A DNA stretch of 47,455 bases from assembly GCA_023334545.1 (NCBI GenBank), contig JAADVB010000146.1, positions 1 to 47,455 of the forward strand, given 5' to 3'. Positions within the stretch are counted from its first letter, which is position 1. Each line of letters begins with the position of its first letter. Source of the stretch: Salisapilia sapeloensis. Its lineage: Eukaryota; Oomycota; Peronosporomycetes; Peronosporales; Salisapiliaceae. Both the position numbers and the translations under genes were made by a program. Shown piece by piece: positions 1-10,991 of this stretch. The notes beneath the pieces were generated by a model, which was given only the letters and a program-made list of their open reading frames with translations, was not told the origin of the DNA and searched no databases.

Positions 1-87
1 ACGCTAAATCTTCGCTACGGATAGTCAGAGTAGTCGAATTGGAACGTCAGATCCATACCTATTTCAATACACAAACCAATAATTAAT

Positions 88-1746
88 TTAATGTAGACAA
101 ACCTCAGTAGAAGCGATAGGCGTACCAAAATGAGGGTATGGGATCTGCGCCACAAATAGTAGAAACAAGGCAGATCTTGCGATGATAATTATCCCTTGTG
201 TTTCCAGCGTGAAACCAAGGAGTTTGATCGGACTGAAGCCAAACTTCCATCGGATATACGAGACGAATGCAATGAACGAAAGGAACTCTAGCCCTCCGTA
301 CAAAGCGATGCCGTCGATAGAGTCGTGAAGTTTGTTTTCTGTCAAGTGCCGAAAGTATATGTGGTACTTGGCGTTCGGCAAGTAGAGCAGTACGGACATG
401 TAGATAGTATAAATAAACGGCACCACGAACTCGACATACTCGAGCGATGCCAAATATTCACATCGGAAGAGCAGAGATTGTGTTTGCCGCAAAAACAAAG
501 CCTTGTCCTCATCCGAAATGGTCACCTCGTGTGTACTAGTCGTCATTCTGCGCTTTTCGCTCGGAGCGTTGAGATGCTTGATGGTTTTAACTTCATGTAT
601 CGTCGGAGAGAATGGTATGATGGCTGTCTCTTTAAGTGTCTGCTGACTGGACATGTCAACTTTGTTTACAGCCTTCTTCTTTTCCATGGGCAGAGGAGAT
701 ACTTTACATTTCTTAGGACTTTGCATCTCTTTCGTCGTTACGCAACTTTCATTTGCGACTGTCGACTTGGGCCGATCTGGAACACATTGAAGCACGATGG
801 ATAGCAGATCCTGTTGCTGGTGACACTGCAGCTTGCTTTTTGCTTCGCATACTTTTTGACATGCTCTATGGACGTTATAAAGCGCTGCGATAGAGTTGAA
901 TCCATCGAATAGTATAAGAATGACAGTGGACCAAGGAGACACGGCCGCCTGCATGCACGTGGAGACGTAAAATGCGTTAAAAATTTCTACAGAGAAAACT
1001 GTCGTGTGTATAATGTTTTTCGGCATGGAGATATAAATATTCGCGATGAAATTCTTCATGAGTACTTTGATGATTGGCAGCAAGAGCACCAGTACAGCTT
1101 GTTCCATCCCTTGAAGTCTGATAAACACTGCAGAGAAGGCTGGATAGACAACAGTTAGTGCAGATTGTCCGACCATCAACACTAGTGTCGTTCTCCCTAT
1201 AGTGCGATAGGCAGAGGGATTTGATGAGCTAGTCGTTTTGAAGACGAAGATAAATGTCATTGCAACAGGCAGAACTCCTGCAACGGTTACGAAGAGAAGC
1301 CCAAAAGGAACTGGAAATATCCAGACGTAGCCTAAGAGGACGAGTGTTGCCATCTCCACTGTGACGGCAAGGACGAATGTGACAGTCATCATTCTGGGGG
1401 ATAAGAAAGCTTCTGGATGGCCTTGGAGGACCTGAATGCAACCGCAAATCGTGGATACAAGTAAAAATCCAAAGGCTCGGAGATAGAACATGTAGTTCGC
1501 CTTCCACCCTGCGCTTGGAGATGCTAACGGAATACATTCTAGACCAAGTATACAGATTACGGCAGGCATTGGTACCCCAAGAATGATACCAAAGCTCTTG
1601 ATCCATGTTGTTTCACAATACGCTCGGAACGCTCGCATTCTCTCGACAGAGTAATTGCCTTTGTGAGATATTTGGAAGTATTCCCAAAGTCGCCTTGCCC
1701 TTTGCAACTTCGTAGATGCCCTACGTGATGGTGTAGAGGCCTGCAT
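88..1746 (-). CDS. Multi-pass membrane protein of unknown function
   Basis: This is an uninterrupted 552-residue frame from ATG to TAA. The first 40 residues are basic and Ser/Thr-rich. Roughly residues 45-290 hold about seven hydrophobic segments (for example around FLLVSTICGCIQVL and MATLVLLGYVWIFPVPFG). A hydrophilic Lys/Ser/Thr-rich loop of about 120 residues follows, with low conservation potential. About three more hydrophobic segments end the protein. No catalytic motif, signal peptide or known domain was recognised. The layout (helices, long soluble loop, helices) suggests a transporter or an orphan membrane family, but I cannot name one. It is transcribed leftwards, and its 3' end is near the window edge. 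The reading frame is convincing because of its length and its consistent membrane topology. Confidence 0.8.
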   Translation of the reverse strand: MQASTPSRRASTKLQRARRLWEYFQISHKGNYSVERMRAFRAYCETTWIKSFGIILGVPMPAVICILGLECIPLASPSAGWKANYMFYLRAFGFLLVSTICGCIQVLQGHPEAFLSPRMMTVTFVLAVTVEMATLVLLGYVWIFPVPFGLLFVTVAGVLPVAMTFIFVFKTTSSSNPSAYRTIGRTTLVLMVGQSALTVVYPAFSAVFIRLQGMEQAVLVLLLPIIKVLMKNFIANIYISMPKNIIHTTVFSVEIFNAFYVSTCMQAAVSPWSTVILILFDGFNSIAALYNVHRACQKVCEAKSKLQCHQQQDLLSIVLQCVPDRPKSTVANESCVTTKEMQSPKKCKVSPLPMEKKKAVNKVDMSSQQTLKETAIIPFSPTIHEVKTIKHLNAPSEKRRMTTSTHEVTISDEDKALFLRQTQSLLFRCEYLASLEYVEFVVPFIYTIYMSVLLYLPNAKYHIYFRHLTENKLHDSIDGIALYGGLEFLSFIAFVSYIRWKFGFSPIKLLGFTLETQGIIIIARSALFLLFVAQIPYPHFGTPIASTEVCLH

Positions 1747-2906
1747 ACCGCTGGATGTTGCAGTAGTTTACGGCGATCGGCTTTGCTTGCCTAAATTAAG
1801 GTACAAGTTGGTAAACTGACGCATGAAACGCTCGCTGAAGATGATCATACTCTTTCTTATTTACTATCAAATAACTCTAAAATACTTAAAAGCACTTATG
1901 TGTGTGGCTTAAGCAAATATCCATCGGAACAAAGCTTCACTGCTGCCTTTACGGCAGGATTAAACCACGACATGATCTAGATAACGTATATTATGCAATT
2001 TAATCCAGCTCGAATCGCTAATAAACGTATATACCACAAGTATTTTCAACGATGGAGATGGATATAATATCATTCTAGTATCATTCCTTTTACTGAAAGT
2101 GTTTTTAAGTTTAGCCCAGAATCGACAAGTTCACATGCTACTATGCCACTAAAGCAAAATGCTTGCCCTTGAGAGAGAGCTTCTAGCAGAATCTCCGCAA
2201 CTTTATATTTTCCTCGTATTTATTTGAAGCTGATGCCTCTTGGTATACTCGCAAGAGCAGGGTTTGGAAAATAATTATGCGGAATGTATAGATGTTTGTA
2301 TTTTCGACGGGAAAAAATTCAAACCCTGGGCGAAAGGAATGCCTGGATCGACAACTTGGTAGCTCACGACTGATATCTCTTTAAAAAAGCATCAAAGCTG
2401 CACGAGCGTGAAAGTTAGCAGGATCTACCAGCACATTTAATTCACTCCTGTAGTAACCGTCAACATGTGCTATTCAGCAATTATTTCTTGAATGTATTTC
2501 TTTTTATAATTTTTACCTTGTTTGGTAACTTTCTTCGTACAAAGTTGTCGTAAGGCTATGAGCTTTCGAATAAGTAGTAAGCATACACAGCTTACACGAC
2601 CAAGTATTAGTTCTTTTCATAGCTGCTACATAACACTTATTGCGGTAGTCTAGACCATTCGACCAGTTCAGCGCATTCTCATGCTACTACCAAACAGCAC
2701 ATATCAAAGATCTCTTCATCGTGAAACGACACCAAGGACAATCTGTATCCCAATAGTATTTCTTCCTCAAGAACATTTCTAACTATCCGTCCGATGCTTT
2801 AATCATGCACAAGTATCAAGCTATAGCTACCATCAACAACATACAAAGGATATATACTTTTCATATCAATATCCAAACTAATTTTCTTCTATGCATTCGC
2901 ATTCCT
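1747..2906. other. Intergenic region between two minus-strand genes
   Basis: About 1.16 kb, AT-rich, with no reading frame that looks coding. It must hold the promoter of the membrane protein to its left and the 3' end of the TBC protein to its right. A plus-strand frame begins near 2805, but it runs antisense into the TBC gene and is not supported. Nothing else was seen. Confidence 0.6.
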
Positions 2907-5900
2907 TCAGACGCCTCCGAGGACACCATTCAGCGTATCACTAATAGCATACATCTGCCTCCGTTCTCGTTTCACTCGTCCAATCCCAGCGCTCTGTCCT
3001 CCACTACTTCGCAAGGAGCTCACATCACCAGTAGACGATCGCCGTTGCTTTTTTGCCTTCCTCTTCTGATAGAAGAACGCGTCATTCACAGCATCATCCA
3101 AAGACGCATAAATCTTATGAGGGACCGTGACATTCGCAATGGTCCGGAAGAGCGCGTCTTCGGTGATACGTTCCTGCCACACGTCCTGATGCATCCGACT
3201 CTTTTGAATCAGCGGCATGGCTTCTTCCAATGGCGCATGGATCAAGTCATCCAGCAGCAGCTCATGGATCGCCATGGCCGCACGAAACAGGAAGACCGTG
3301 CCATCCAGCAGAAAGTTATCCACGACTCTCGCCGCAGCTTCCAGCGGCAATACTTGTAGAAAGAGCGTTTGCAGCCAGTTCATGAGGTACATGGATGGCG
3401 TGACATTTATGCTCTTCAAGTGTTGCTGTAGCTGCGGAAGTCTTGCTTGGAGGAAGTCATCAAAGATCCGGTAGTAGACACCCGAGAGTTCATTATCCAA
3501 GAGATAGAACGAGAATAAGTGTTCATGCACCATGAGGTTGGCAAGACATTGGAAAGCAAGGAAACGGTCCTGGGGCATATGCAGACAGAGCAACGCCGCG
3601 AGGTACGACATGCCTTGGATGTACCCCAGGTCCGGACGATAACAAGCATACGTTTCTAGTACTTCTAATAGGAAATCATAGTACGGTCCAGTCGCATCGA
3701 AGAGCTGGAGAGATGGAAAGGTGCGAGGGAGGTCTGTGTCGATCATCGAGAGCGTGTGTTCCCGACCGATGCCTTGGTCGCCGCTACGGGCTCTCGTCTT
3801 GGTCGATCTCGCGCGTCGGCGATAGATCTGGTACATGTCCGGCGTGATCTTGAGTTTATTTCCGATCGCGAGCGGCCAGACTTTCGCTCGAATGGATGGT
3901 GGGATACCTCGTCTCCAGAGCGATTGTGCCAGAGGTGTGTCTTTACTTTCGTTCCAGTCCTTGAGGACTCTCGTTGTCCACAATTTCTTCGCGCGACGTA
4001 ATTCTTCTTCTCGAACGTGATTCGTGTGTCGAACCGCAGCAGAGTATTCTGGTGATCCACTTGAGGACAATTGTGGCGAGTCTGCGACGGAGTCCATCAC
4101 GTCTGAAAACGAGTGTCGACGTTGCTTGTTGCTTGATAGTGGGGTTAGGGACGATGGAGACGCTTGGAAGTAGGCGATATGAGGCGGAATACGCGGTTGA
4201 GACGCTTCGAGCGCGACGGTATACTTGTGTCCACATGCTAGGTATAGGTCTTTGCTGTGGTCAAAAGTGTCCACCCGCGTCGGACTGTCCTTGTTCGTCG
4301 TGTGGCCGAGACCACAGGCACCGTAGAGATTGAGACCCCATGCATAGACGACATTTGCGTCGGTTGTCACAACCGAGTGGAAGGCACCGGCGTAGACGCG
4401 ACGAATGCTATCGTTCGCGTCTAGACTAGTGGACATATCGACAACTTCCGGGACTGGCTGGTAGACTGCACCTCGACCTAATTGTCCATACTCGCCTAAT
4501 CCCCATGCATAAATCTGATTATTCGATCCGAGGGCTAGCGTATGCGTATATCCACATGCCATGTCTACGACCATGACGTGTCTCAATCGCTCGACTTTCT
4601 TCGGTACAAGTTGATCCTTATCCGAGTACCCTAATCCACATTGTCCTTCCGTCTGCTTTCCCCACGAAAACACTTGTCCTTGATCCGATAGAGCACACGT
4701 AAAGTTCCATCCACACACGACATGGACAATCTGTCCTCGACTAGCAAAACAAGTGACTTCCTGTGGTGTATCTCGACCTTTCGTATCCCCCATCCCTAGG
4801 CGTCCATTTCGTCCGCGCCCAAAGGTAAAGATAGCATGTTGGTCCGTCAAGACAGCTGTATGGGCACCTCCACAAGCAACATGGACAACTCGTTCTTTCA
4901 AGAGTGCCATGACTTTTCGTGGGACACTACGATCTCGTAGGTCGCCATGCCCTAATCGTCCATCTTCTCCACTACCCCATGAATATAATTCACCGACGTC
5001 ATTTAATGCCATTGAATGCTTTCCACCACATGCCACTTGGACGATTTTCGTCTGATGCAGTGCTTTTTCGAGGGCTAGGTCTTCAAGCAGATGAGGAGAT
5101 AGGAACGAAGTGCTCGTGTCGCCAGAGGAGTAAACGTCACCAGTGTCAGTGAGATAGAGCGCGTGTTCCCCACCGCATGCCACTTGGACGATCGATTGAC
5201 GTTGTGCGAGTGAGACGCTTTTTGGACGCAAGATGAGTGGCATCCCAGCTTCTACGTTCGGAGGTCGACCCCATACATAGAGGTTGTTGGTTTCCATGTC
5301 ATTGGAGGGTGAATCGACGCTTTGTTCGGACTGGTGGACATTTTCGTCCTCCGTTACATCTGTAACATCTTCTGTTACGTCCACCTTTTCTTCAACGTCC
5401 ACTTTCTGTCCATCTGGACGAATCCATGGATTCAATCGATTCTTCATCTCTTCCAAGTATGTGTTCTGGAGCTCAAAGAGTGCTTGCATACTCTCCTGGA
5501 TTTGTGTCTTCATTTTGTCCTCAAGCATTCGTCTGTCCATTTCAACTTGAAAAGTGTTTACTTGATGTGGATGACTCGATCCTCCGTCTTTTGTAAGTCT
5601 CGTCCAATGCGTATTTTTCACCTCTGGCAGGACTTCATGTACGAGTGAATCGATACAAGAGGACACTGCTTGGTCACATTGTTTATCAAAACGTGGTTGT
5701 AAGTCATCGACGAGTCGATTGTGTGTCTGTGCAAGTGCTTTTGCATGGCTGTTGATATCATCTGAAGACTGAAGGAGTGGCATCTGAGCCACTCGACGAT
5801 ATTCATCCGCGACGGCATCAGCTGCGAGCCACCATGCGCTCGTGGCTTTACGATACGCTTTGATGCAGTTGGACAGCGCATTGAGATTACTTTCCGCCTG

Positions 5901-6630
5901 CAAGAGTTCATTTCGAAAGACATCCGATAGGTCTTGACTAGGGTTTGCCTCCTCCACACTCGTGTCGACATCGACGTCCTCTGCGTCCTGCCACGCACTG
6001 CTCGTGCTTGGCGCGTGCGTGGACTGCTCGAGGCCGTAGCCATTGTCACTCGAAGAGGCTGGAGAGGAGATGACGGAGCTATGACGATGGTAGGACGCCA
6101 TGCTACTAGCGTCAGAGCCTCGTCGAGATAGAGACGAGGGTTTCGCCCAGTCCGGGAGCTGTCCTGCTGGACGCAGTGGACGGTTCTTGTGTGTCATTAA
6201 AAAGTCGTAGAAGATCTGCATGTCCTGTCCGGCAGGAGAGCTGTCGTCATGATGGAGTCCTTGCTCTCGCTGGAGAACGAGTTGGTCGAAGACGTCTCGA
6301 AGACAAGCGTCTAGACCTAGGAATCGTTGTTCCAATTGGTCTTTCGTAAGTGGGTAGACCTGTAGGGAGTATTTGGGTGGTAGATGGACAGTCGAGTGGA
6401 TGGATAGTTTGTATATAAAGGAAGTGATTTGAGAGTAGCGACTAGTAGCGAGGTGAGTGACAGGATGTGGACACGTAGGGGAATAGAGCCTACCGATAGA
6501 CGAGGAATCGGGAGGATGATGTCGATACTTGGAGGACATAAGCCAAGAAGGTTTTACTCGAGTTTTGATGCAAAGCTCGGTAGTACCCGAGTACTTGGAC
6601 GTCGAGGAGACTGCCAAAGCCGGAGGACAT
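2907..6630 (-). CDS. PX / coiled-coil / RCC1 / TBC fusion protein, predicted Rab GAP
   Basis: Predicted 1223 residues from two exons: 6630..6494 and 6441..2907, with a 52-nt intron (GTAGGC..CTACTAG). Splicing matters here. It joins exon 1 (MSSGFGSLLDV...) to the large frame so that the PX-domain signature FLVYRRYSQITSF is completed. The raw long frame without splicing lacks the first half of this domain. Order of parts: PX about 8-100; helical, possibly BAR-like segment about 225-385; seven RCC1 propeller blades about 429-784 (repeated ACGGxHT and WGxGxxGxLG patterns); TBC domain about 889-1115. Both TBC catalytic fingers are present: Arg in IDTDLPR and Gln in YIQGM. Family knowledge predicts acceleration of Rab GTP hydrolysis at phosphoinositide-marked membranes. 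The basic tail contains a KRKAKKQRR stretch. The Rab target is unknown. Confidence 0.9.
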
Positions 6631-7096
6631 ACTCTTGTATGGCTAAAGGTATTCTTTGTATGGAATAAGAGACGCCCTAAGCGACGAGCTCCCTCTTCTG
6701 TATGCCTCTTCAGTCGACTTGGAGACCTGTGTAACTTTATATATGTTCTTGCTTCGAACTGCAAGCGTCCTATTGTACTTGAACCTCTTATTCTTAATAC
6801 ATGGGAGGAAGACGAGTACGAGGATGGAAAGCAGCGTACTGGAGTCTGTGTTATACAAATGGAGTTTATTCATGGTAGGAGGTGGGTGGATGTCGACGAG
6901 ATGGATCTAATCGACCTCTGTCGGTCTAGATGAGTTTATACTTGGAATTTGTATGTGACTAGACCCTCGGACGACTATCTGAATCGGCCTTTGAGTACGA
7001 CGCGTGCGTAGCGGCTTAGTAGCTCGCTCGACCTCCTTTTGGTCTCCCATTCCTACATACGTGTGCATTGGAACTGCCCAAGACGATTAGCCATCA
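6631..7096. promoter_or_regulatory. Divergent intergenic region between the TBC and ASNSD1 genes
   Basis: These 466 bp separate the start codons of two divergent genes and must contain both promoters. Short open frames occur on both strands (for example 6643-6873 minus), but none continues into a gene or resembles a protein. No clear TATA box or operator was recognised. Confidence 0.5.
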
Positions 7097-9082
7097 ATGT
7101 GTGGTATTGGATTGGAAATTGGTCCGCAGGACGACGCGACATCGCTTGTCGATTACAACCAGCTACAGCTTCGTGGACCAGACCAGTCGCACTGCATTGC
7201 CTTACAATGTCCAAATCCATGGTATGCAGTCATGTATGGTGCAGTTTTGCACCTCCGTGGTCCAGAACTTATTCCGCAGCCAGTCGTCGACGACCATCAC
7301 AACGTCTTGTGCTACAATGGCGAAGTCTTTGGTGGCAACACGGCTCATGCAATGACCTCTACGGATAGTAATGACACAGAGGCAATTATGCGTGAGCTAG
7401 AAAAGGCACAAGGTGACGCTGACGCTATCACCCACGTGTTTTGTCACATCCATGGACCATTTGCATTTATCTACTTTCATGCGGCTACGAACAGTATCTA
7501 CTTTGGTCACGATCGATTCGGTCGTCGTAGTCTAGTTAGTCACGTTTGTCATACGACCAATCTCTTATATGGGGTCGCGACAGGCGATCGATCGAGTGCC
7601 CCTTGGGACTACAACACCCGCTTATGTCTTTCTTCCGTTTCTTCTGCTACACCTTGCTGTCCATCGACCTTCGAGGAAGTCCCACCCTCTGGTATATTCC
7701 AGTTAACCTTCCAGGAACAAGAGATGAAGCTGGGTTACCGTTCGTACCCTCTCATCCCTCCAGCCGTGGATCGTACCAGATTCTCCGACCTTGATGTTGC
7801 CATGAACGCGTTGCTTACAGCTCTCGACCACTCGGTCCGTGTACGCGTCAAGAGCATCCCATATGTAGAAACTAGTAAAGATACGTCTCCTGTTGCCGTT
7901 TTCTTTTCTGGTGGTCTCGACTCAGTCGTACTGGCTGCTCTTACCCACACACACGTACGTTCGAACGAACCGATTGACCTGATCAATATATGCTTTGACG
8001 CTGCCTCGAACTTTCATTCACCAGATCGAAAAGCAGCCATTGCATCGTATCATGAGCTATGTCAGCTCTACCCAGACCGACGATGGCGCTTCATATGTGT
8101 TGATGAAGTATATAATCATGTCCAACAGCATCAAAAGACGATCCAAAGGCTTTTGTATCCAAGTGATACGCACATGGACTTGAATATCGGTGCAGCCTTT
8201 TGGTTCCTCGCGAGAGGACGTGGACATCTATATGAGAGCCAAGACAATGTAGTTGAGAAAGAGGACACAAGTGTCCATAATGACAGTTTATTTGGCTTCA
8301 AGCCTTTTGATGGAAACGTAGTAGACGATCCGAGGGAATGTCCTGCCATTGGATGTAGCAGGAAGTACAAGGATGGCTGTTGCTATGATGTCTGCAAAGT
8401 TTGTTGCGGATACCTACGTAGACAGCTCACAAAGCTCCATGCATCCAACTTGGACCCACGTGCGGCTGCTTCCCTAGAAACTAAACTCGTAGACATAGGC
8501 TTTGCTTGTTCTCTTGACCGCTTGCACCACTTCCTCAACTCCTTTCCGTCCGTACCTGTATGTCCAGTGCATGAGACGCATGTACCTCCCCCAAAGGCAG
8601 TAGAGATGCCTGTGTCTGTGCCAACGTTCGAGACCAAGGCACGCGTCGTACTCGTTGGTATCGGCGCCGACGAGCAGCTCGCGGGGTACGGACGGCATCG
8701 CACTGCCCTGGAAGAGGGTGGAGAAGCCAAACTGCGTTCGGAACTCGCCAAAGACCTCGGTCGGATATGGAAGAGGAATCTTGGACGAGACGATCGGTGC
8801 ATCGCTGCGCATGGGCGGGAAGCTCGGTTCCCATTCCTGGACGAAGACGTCGTTCGATTGATTAGTGCCTTCCCAGTAGATGCATTATGTGATCTAACGC
8901 AGGAACGAGGACAAGGAGATAAACTAGTCTTGCGACTCGTAGCTCGACAGCTTGGTCTGACAAGCTGCGCGGCGCTGGCGAAACGAGCGATCCAGTTCGG
9001 ATCACGGATCGCGAAACAGTCAAACGCTGCGACTTGTACGAGCAATCGACAGGCAAGCGGACAGGATCGATTGGAAGAGTAG
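7097..9082 (+). CDS. ASNSD1: Asparagine synthetase domain-containing protein 1 (ASNSD1-like)
   Basis: Single exon, 661 residues. It starts MCGIG, so Cys2 is the exposed N-terminal nucleophile of a class II glutamine amidotransferase after Met removal; this fixes the start codon. The amidotransferase half covers about 1-225. An ATP-pyrophosphatase P-loop, SGGLDS, lies near residue 272, and the typical GIGADEQLAGYGRHR motif is near 516. This matches the ASNSD1 family rather than true asparagine synthetase. The biochemical role of that family is poorly defined. Residues about 415-438 form a Cys-rich insertion (C-x4-C, then CC-x3-C-x2-CC) that could bind zinc. The gene is convergent with Elongin B, with only 19 bp between the stop codons. 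The C-terminal 40 residues are polar and variable. Confidence 0.9.
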   Translation: MCGIGLEIGPQDDATSLVDYNQLQLRGPDQSHCIALQCPNPWYAVMYGAVLHLRGPELIPQPVVDDHHNVLCYNGEVFGGNTAHAMTSTDSNDTEAIMRELEKAQGDADAITHVFCHIHGPFAFIYFHAATNSIYFGHDRFGRRSLVSHVCHTTNLLYGVATGDRSSAPWDYNTRLCLSSVSSATPCCPSTFEEVPPSGIFQLTFQEQEMKLGYRSYPLIPPAVDRTRFSDLDVAMNALLTALDHSVRVRVKSIPYVETSKDTSPVAVFFSGGLDSVVLAALTHTHVRSNEPIDLINICFDAASNFHSPDRKAAIASYHELCQLYPDRRWRFICVDEVYNHVQQHQKTIQRLLYPSDTHMDLNIGAAFWFLARGRGHLYESQDNVVEKEDTSVHNDSLFGFKPFDGNVVDDPRECPAIGCSRKYKDGCCYDVCKVCCGYLRRQLTKLHASNLDPRAAASLETKLVDIGFACSLDRLHHFLNSFPSVPVCPVHETHVPPPKAVEMPVSVPTFETKARVVLVGIGADEQLAGYGRHRTALEEGGEAKLRSELAKDLGRIWKRNLGRDDRCIAAHGREARFPFLDEDVVRLISAFPVDALCDLTQERGQGDKLVLRLVARQLGLTSCAALAKRAIQFGSRIAKQSNAATCTSNRQASGQDRLEE

Positions 9083-9101
9083 ACAGTTTGTATTCGAGGT
9101 T

Positions 9102-9519
9102 TTATTCTGACTTGGGTGCATCCGTCGGCATGGCTTCAACGTTCTCGACGCTCAGCTCTTCCCACTGATCCGAGTCTAGATATGGACATGAGACGATAGA
9201 AATAGGGATCGATCGAAAAAAAAGTACTCTCTTTCTTCCAGCACATGTATACGATAGTATCGCTTTGGACTGAATGGTCTGATAAGGCAGCTGCATCCGG
9301 GTACTCTTTGCTTTCCTTCTACAAGTAGCATAAGTACTCGATTATTCTCACAAGACAAGTCGATGTTACAGTTTGGAGGCCACTCCAGAGCTGCATGTTC
9401 TGAGCTGGCATATCAAAGAGCAACCCGAGCCTCTCTTTCACTTGCATGAATGTATCTGTCAATTCGACATCTAGAAACACTGTCGTCTTATGCCGCTTCA
9501 CGCGAATATACGGCTTCAT
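9102..9519 (-). CDS. ELOB: Elongin B, three exons
   Basis: Predicted 104 residues, close to the roughly 118 of animal Elongin B. Exons: 9519..9370, 9318..9228 and 9175..9102, with introns of 51 and 52 nt. All phases fit: the exons total 315 nt. Exon 1 encodes the ubiquitin-like start (IRVKRHKTTVFLDVELTDTF and onwards). Exon 2 carries the second half of the ubiquitin fold (DAAALSDHSVQSDTIVYMCW). Exon 3 carries the acidic C-terminal tail (SDQWEELSVENVEAMP), which matches the FEALCIEPFS region of animal proteins. Elongin B pairs with Elongin C in cullin-2/5 SOCS- or VHL-box ubiquitin ligases, and in some lineages in the Elongin transcription factor. The unspliced frames look like unrelated fragments, so automatic annotation could easily miss this gene. 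Confidence 0.9.
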
Positions 9520-9606
9520 GACGCTTAGTATTGATCGATGGCGACGTTTGTGATGATGGCAGTTTGTAGAAACTATGGATTCATCGACATAATCAGGAAA
9601 TTCCGA
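9520..9606. promoter_or_regulatory. Short divergent promoter, ELOB / prolyl hydroxylase
   Basis: Only 87 bp separate the Elongin B start codon from the preferred prolyl 4-hydroxylase start at 9607, so both genes must share this promoter or use promoters overlapping each other. If the hydroxylase instead starts at the in-frame ATG at 9538, the gap shrinks to 18 bp, which is one reason to prefer 9607. Confidence 0.5.
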
Positions 9607-10991
9607 ATGGCGAAAGCGAAGAGCGAAGAGCGTCCTTCGACGAAGGCGAAGGACACATCGACTTACGGATCTAGTGTGTCTACTATACTCACTTTATTGG
9701 TGGTTGCCGCAGCAGTTGCAGTTGCCGTTGCTAGTTATGACCCGAGTCAACTGCCACCCCAAGTCCACCGTCTGCTCCATGACACTGGATTCACGGCATT
9801 TAATGGAGGCAGCAGCTTTGTATGTGAAGACGCACATGCGTATTTAACGGATGTGCACCCTGTCAAGGGTTTCCATGTCGTCTGCATCGAACGGACACCT
9901 CAGAACACGTATGTAGATAGTATCTTTCTATGAGTTGCTAAAGTACCTCATTGAGTTCTAGGCTCTACCTTACTGCCTTCAAGGACGGCAACTTTAAGAA
10001 TAGATCGATGGAAAGTGTAGATGACTTGAATTCTGTGCGTGGAAACGTAGAGCAGTTGGTCGACTATACTCCACCGCAGGATGAACATGGAAAAAAGCAT
10101 AAACAGCCCTATGCTTTTTTTACACCTACAGGAGATCGCTTGTCTATGCTCGGTGATATGACAAACGCCATCGTCTTCATGTTTGAAGGAGGTCAATTCA
10201 TCTGGCCTGGCGTCCGTGTCGGTCATGAACGGATCGTACATGACGTGTCTGGACGAGGAGATGTCGTGCTCAAGACCATGAGCATGATTCCACTCGTGTT
10301 CGAAGTGGAGGAGTTTCTTAAAGACGAAGAGATTGATATCATCTTGGAAAAATCCATGGACCATTTAGCTCCGTCCGGTGTCGCACATGCAGACGGCCAT
10401 GAAGGTCGTCCTGCGACAGACTGGCGGACATCCAGCACATACTTCCTTTCGTCCTCGGCGCACCCGGTCATTCGTGAAATAGACCAGCGGACGGCAGATC
10501 TAACCAAAGTACCTGTGACACATCAAGAAGACGTGCAGGTACTTCGGTATGAAGCGACGCAAAAGTATGACCAGCACTTAGATTACTTCCCCGTGGATCG
10601 TCATCAGAAACAGAAGGACATGCTAGAGACTATCCAGCATGGCTACCGCAACCGGATGGTCACGGTCTTTTGGTACATGTCGGATGTGGAAGAAGGGGGG
10701 CATACGGTCTTCCCTCGTGCTGGAGGGAAAGCGAAACCATCGAAGTTTAACGATTGCAGTCACGGGTTGAAGGTTCCTCCGAAGAAGCGAAAGGTCATTG
10801 TCTTCTACGACATGCTGCCGAATGGGCAAGGTGATGAGATGAGTTTGCATGGAGGTTGCCCAGGTACATTTTCTATTCATATTGCTCTTGCCTCGGATTG
10901 ACGTCGTTATCTTTTTTCTTTCCTTATAGTGGAGAAAGGGATCAAGTACTCTGGAAACAAATGGATTTGGAACAAACCGTATCAAAAATGA
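9607..10991 (+). CDS. Prolyl 4-hydroxylase alpha-like protein with membrane anchor
   Basis: Predicted three exons: 9607..9908, 9962..10863 and 10930..10991 (introns of 53 and 66 nt), 421 residues. A basic N-terminus precedes one hydrophobic segment (around LTLLVVAAAVAVAVASY), which suggests a type II anchor facing the ER lumen. The C-terminal half is an Fe(II)/2-oxoglutarate dioxygenase: the HxD iron ligands lie in YDQHLDYF, and the distal His lies in SLHGGCP. The last exon supplies VEKGIKYSGNKW, the usual end of the domain, so the unspliced frame that stops at 10901 is incomplete. Prolyl 4-hydroxylases of this type modify proline in secreted or cell-surface proteins. A further in-frame ATG lies at 9538. 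Donor sites are GTATGT and GTACAT. Confidence 0.88.

Noticed and set aside
2805-3359. 184-codon plus-strand frame over the end of the TBC gene
   Set aside because: It overlaps the conserved TBC coding sequence and has no recognisable features; a shadow of the real frame.
6643-6873. 76-codon minus frame and overlapping plus frames in the TBC-ASNSD1 intergenic region
   Set aside because: Mutually overlapping on both strands, no conserved feature; expected for promoter DNA.
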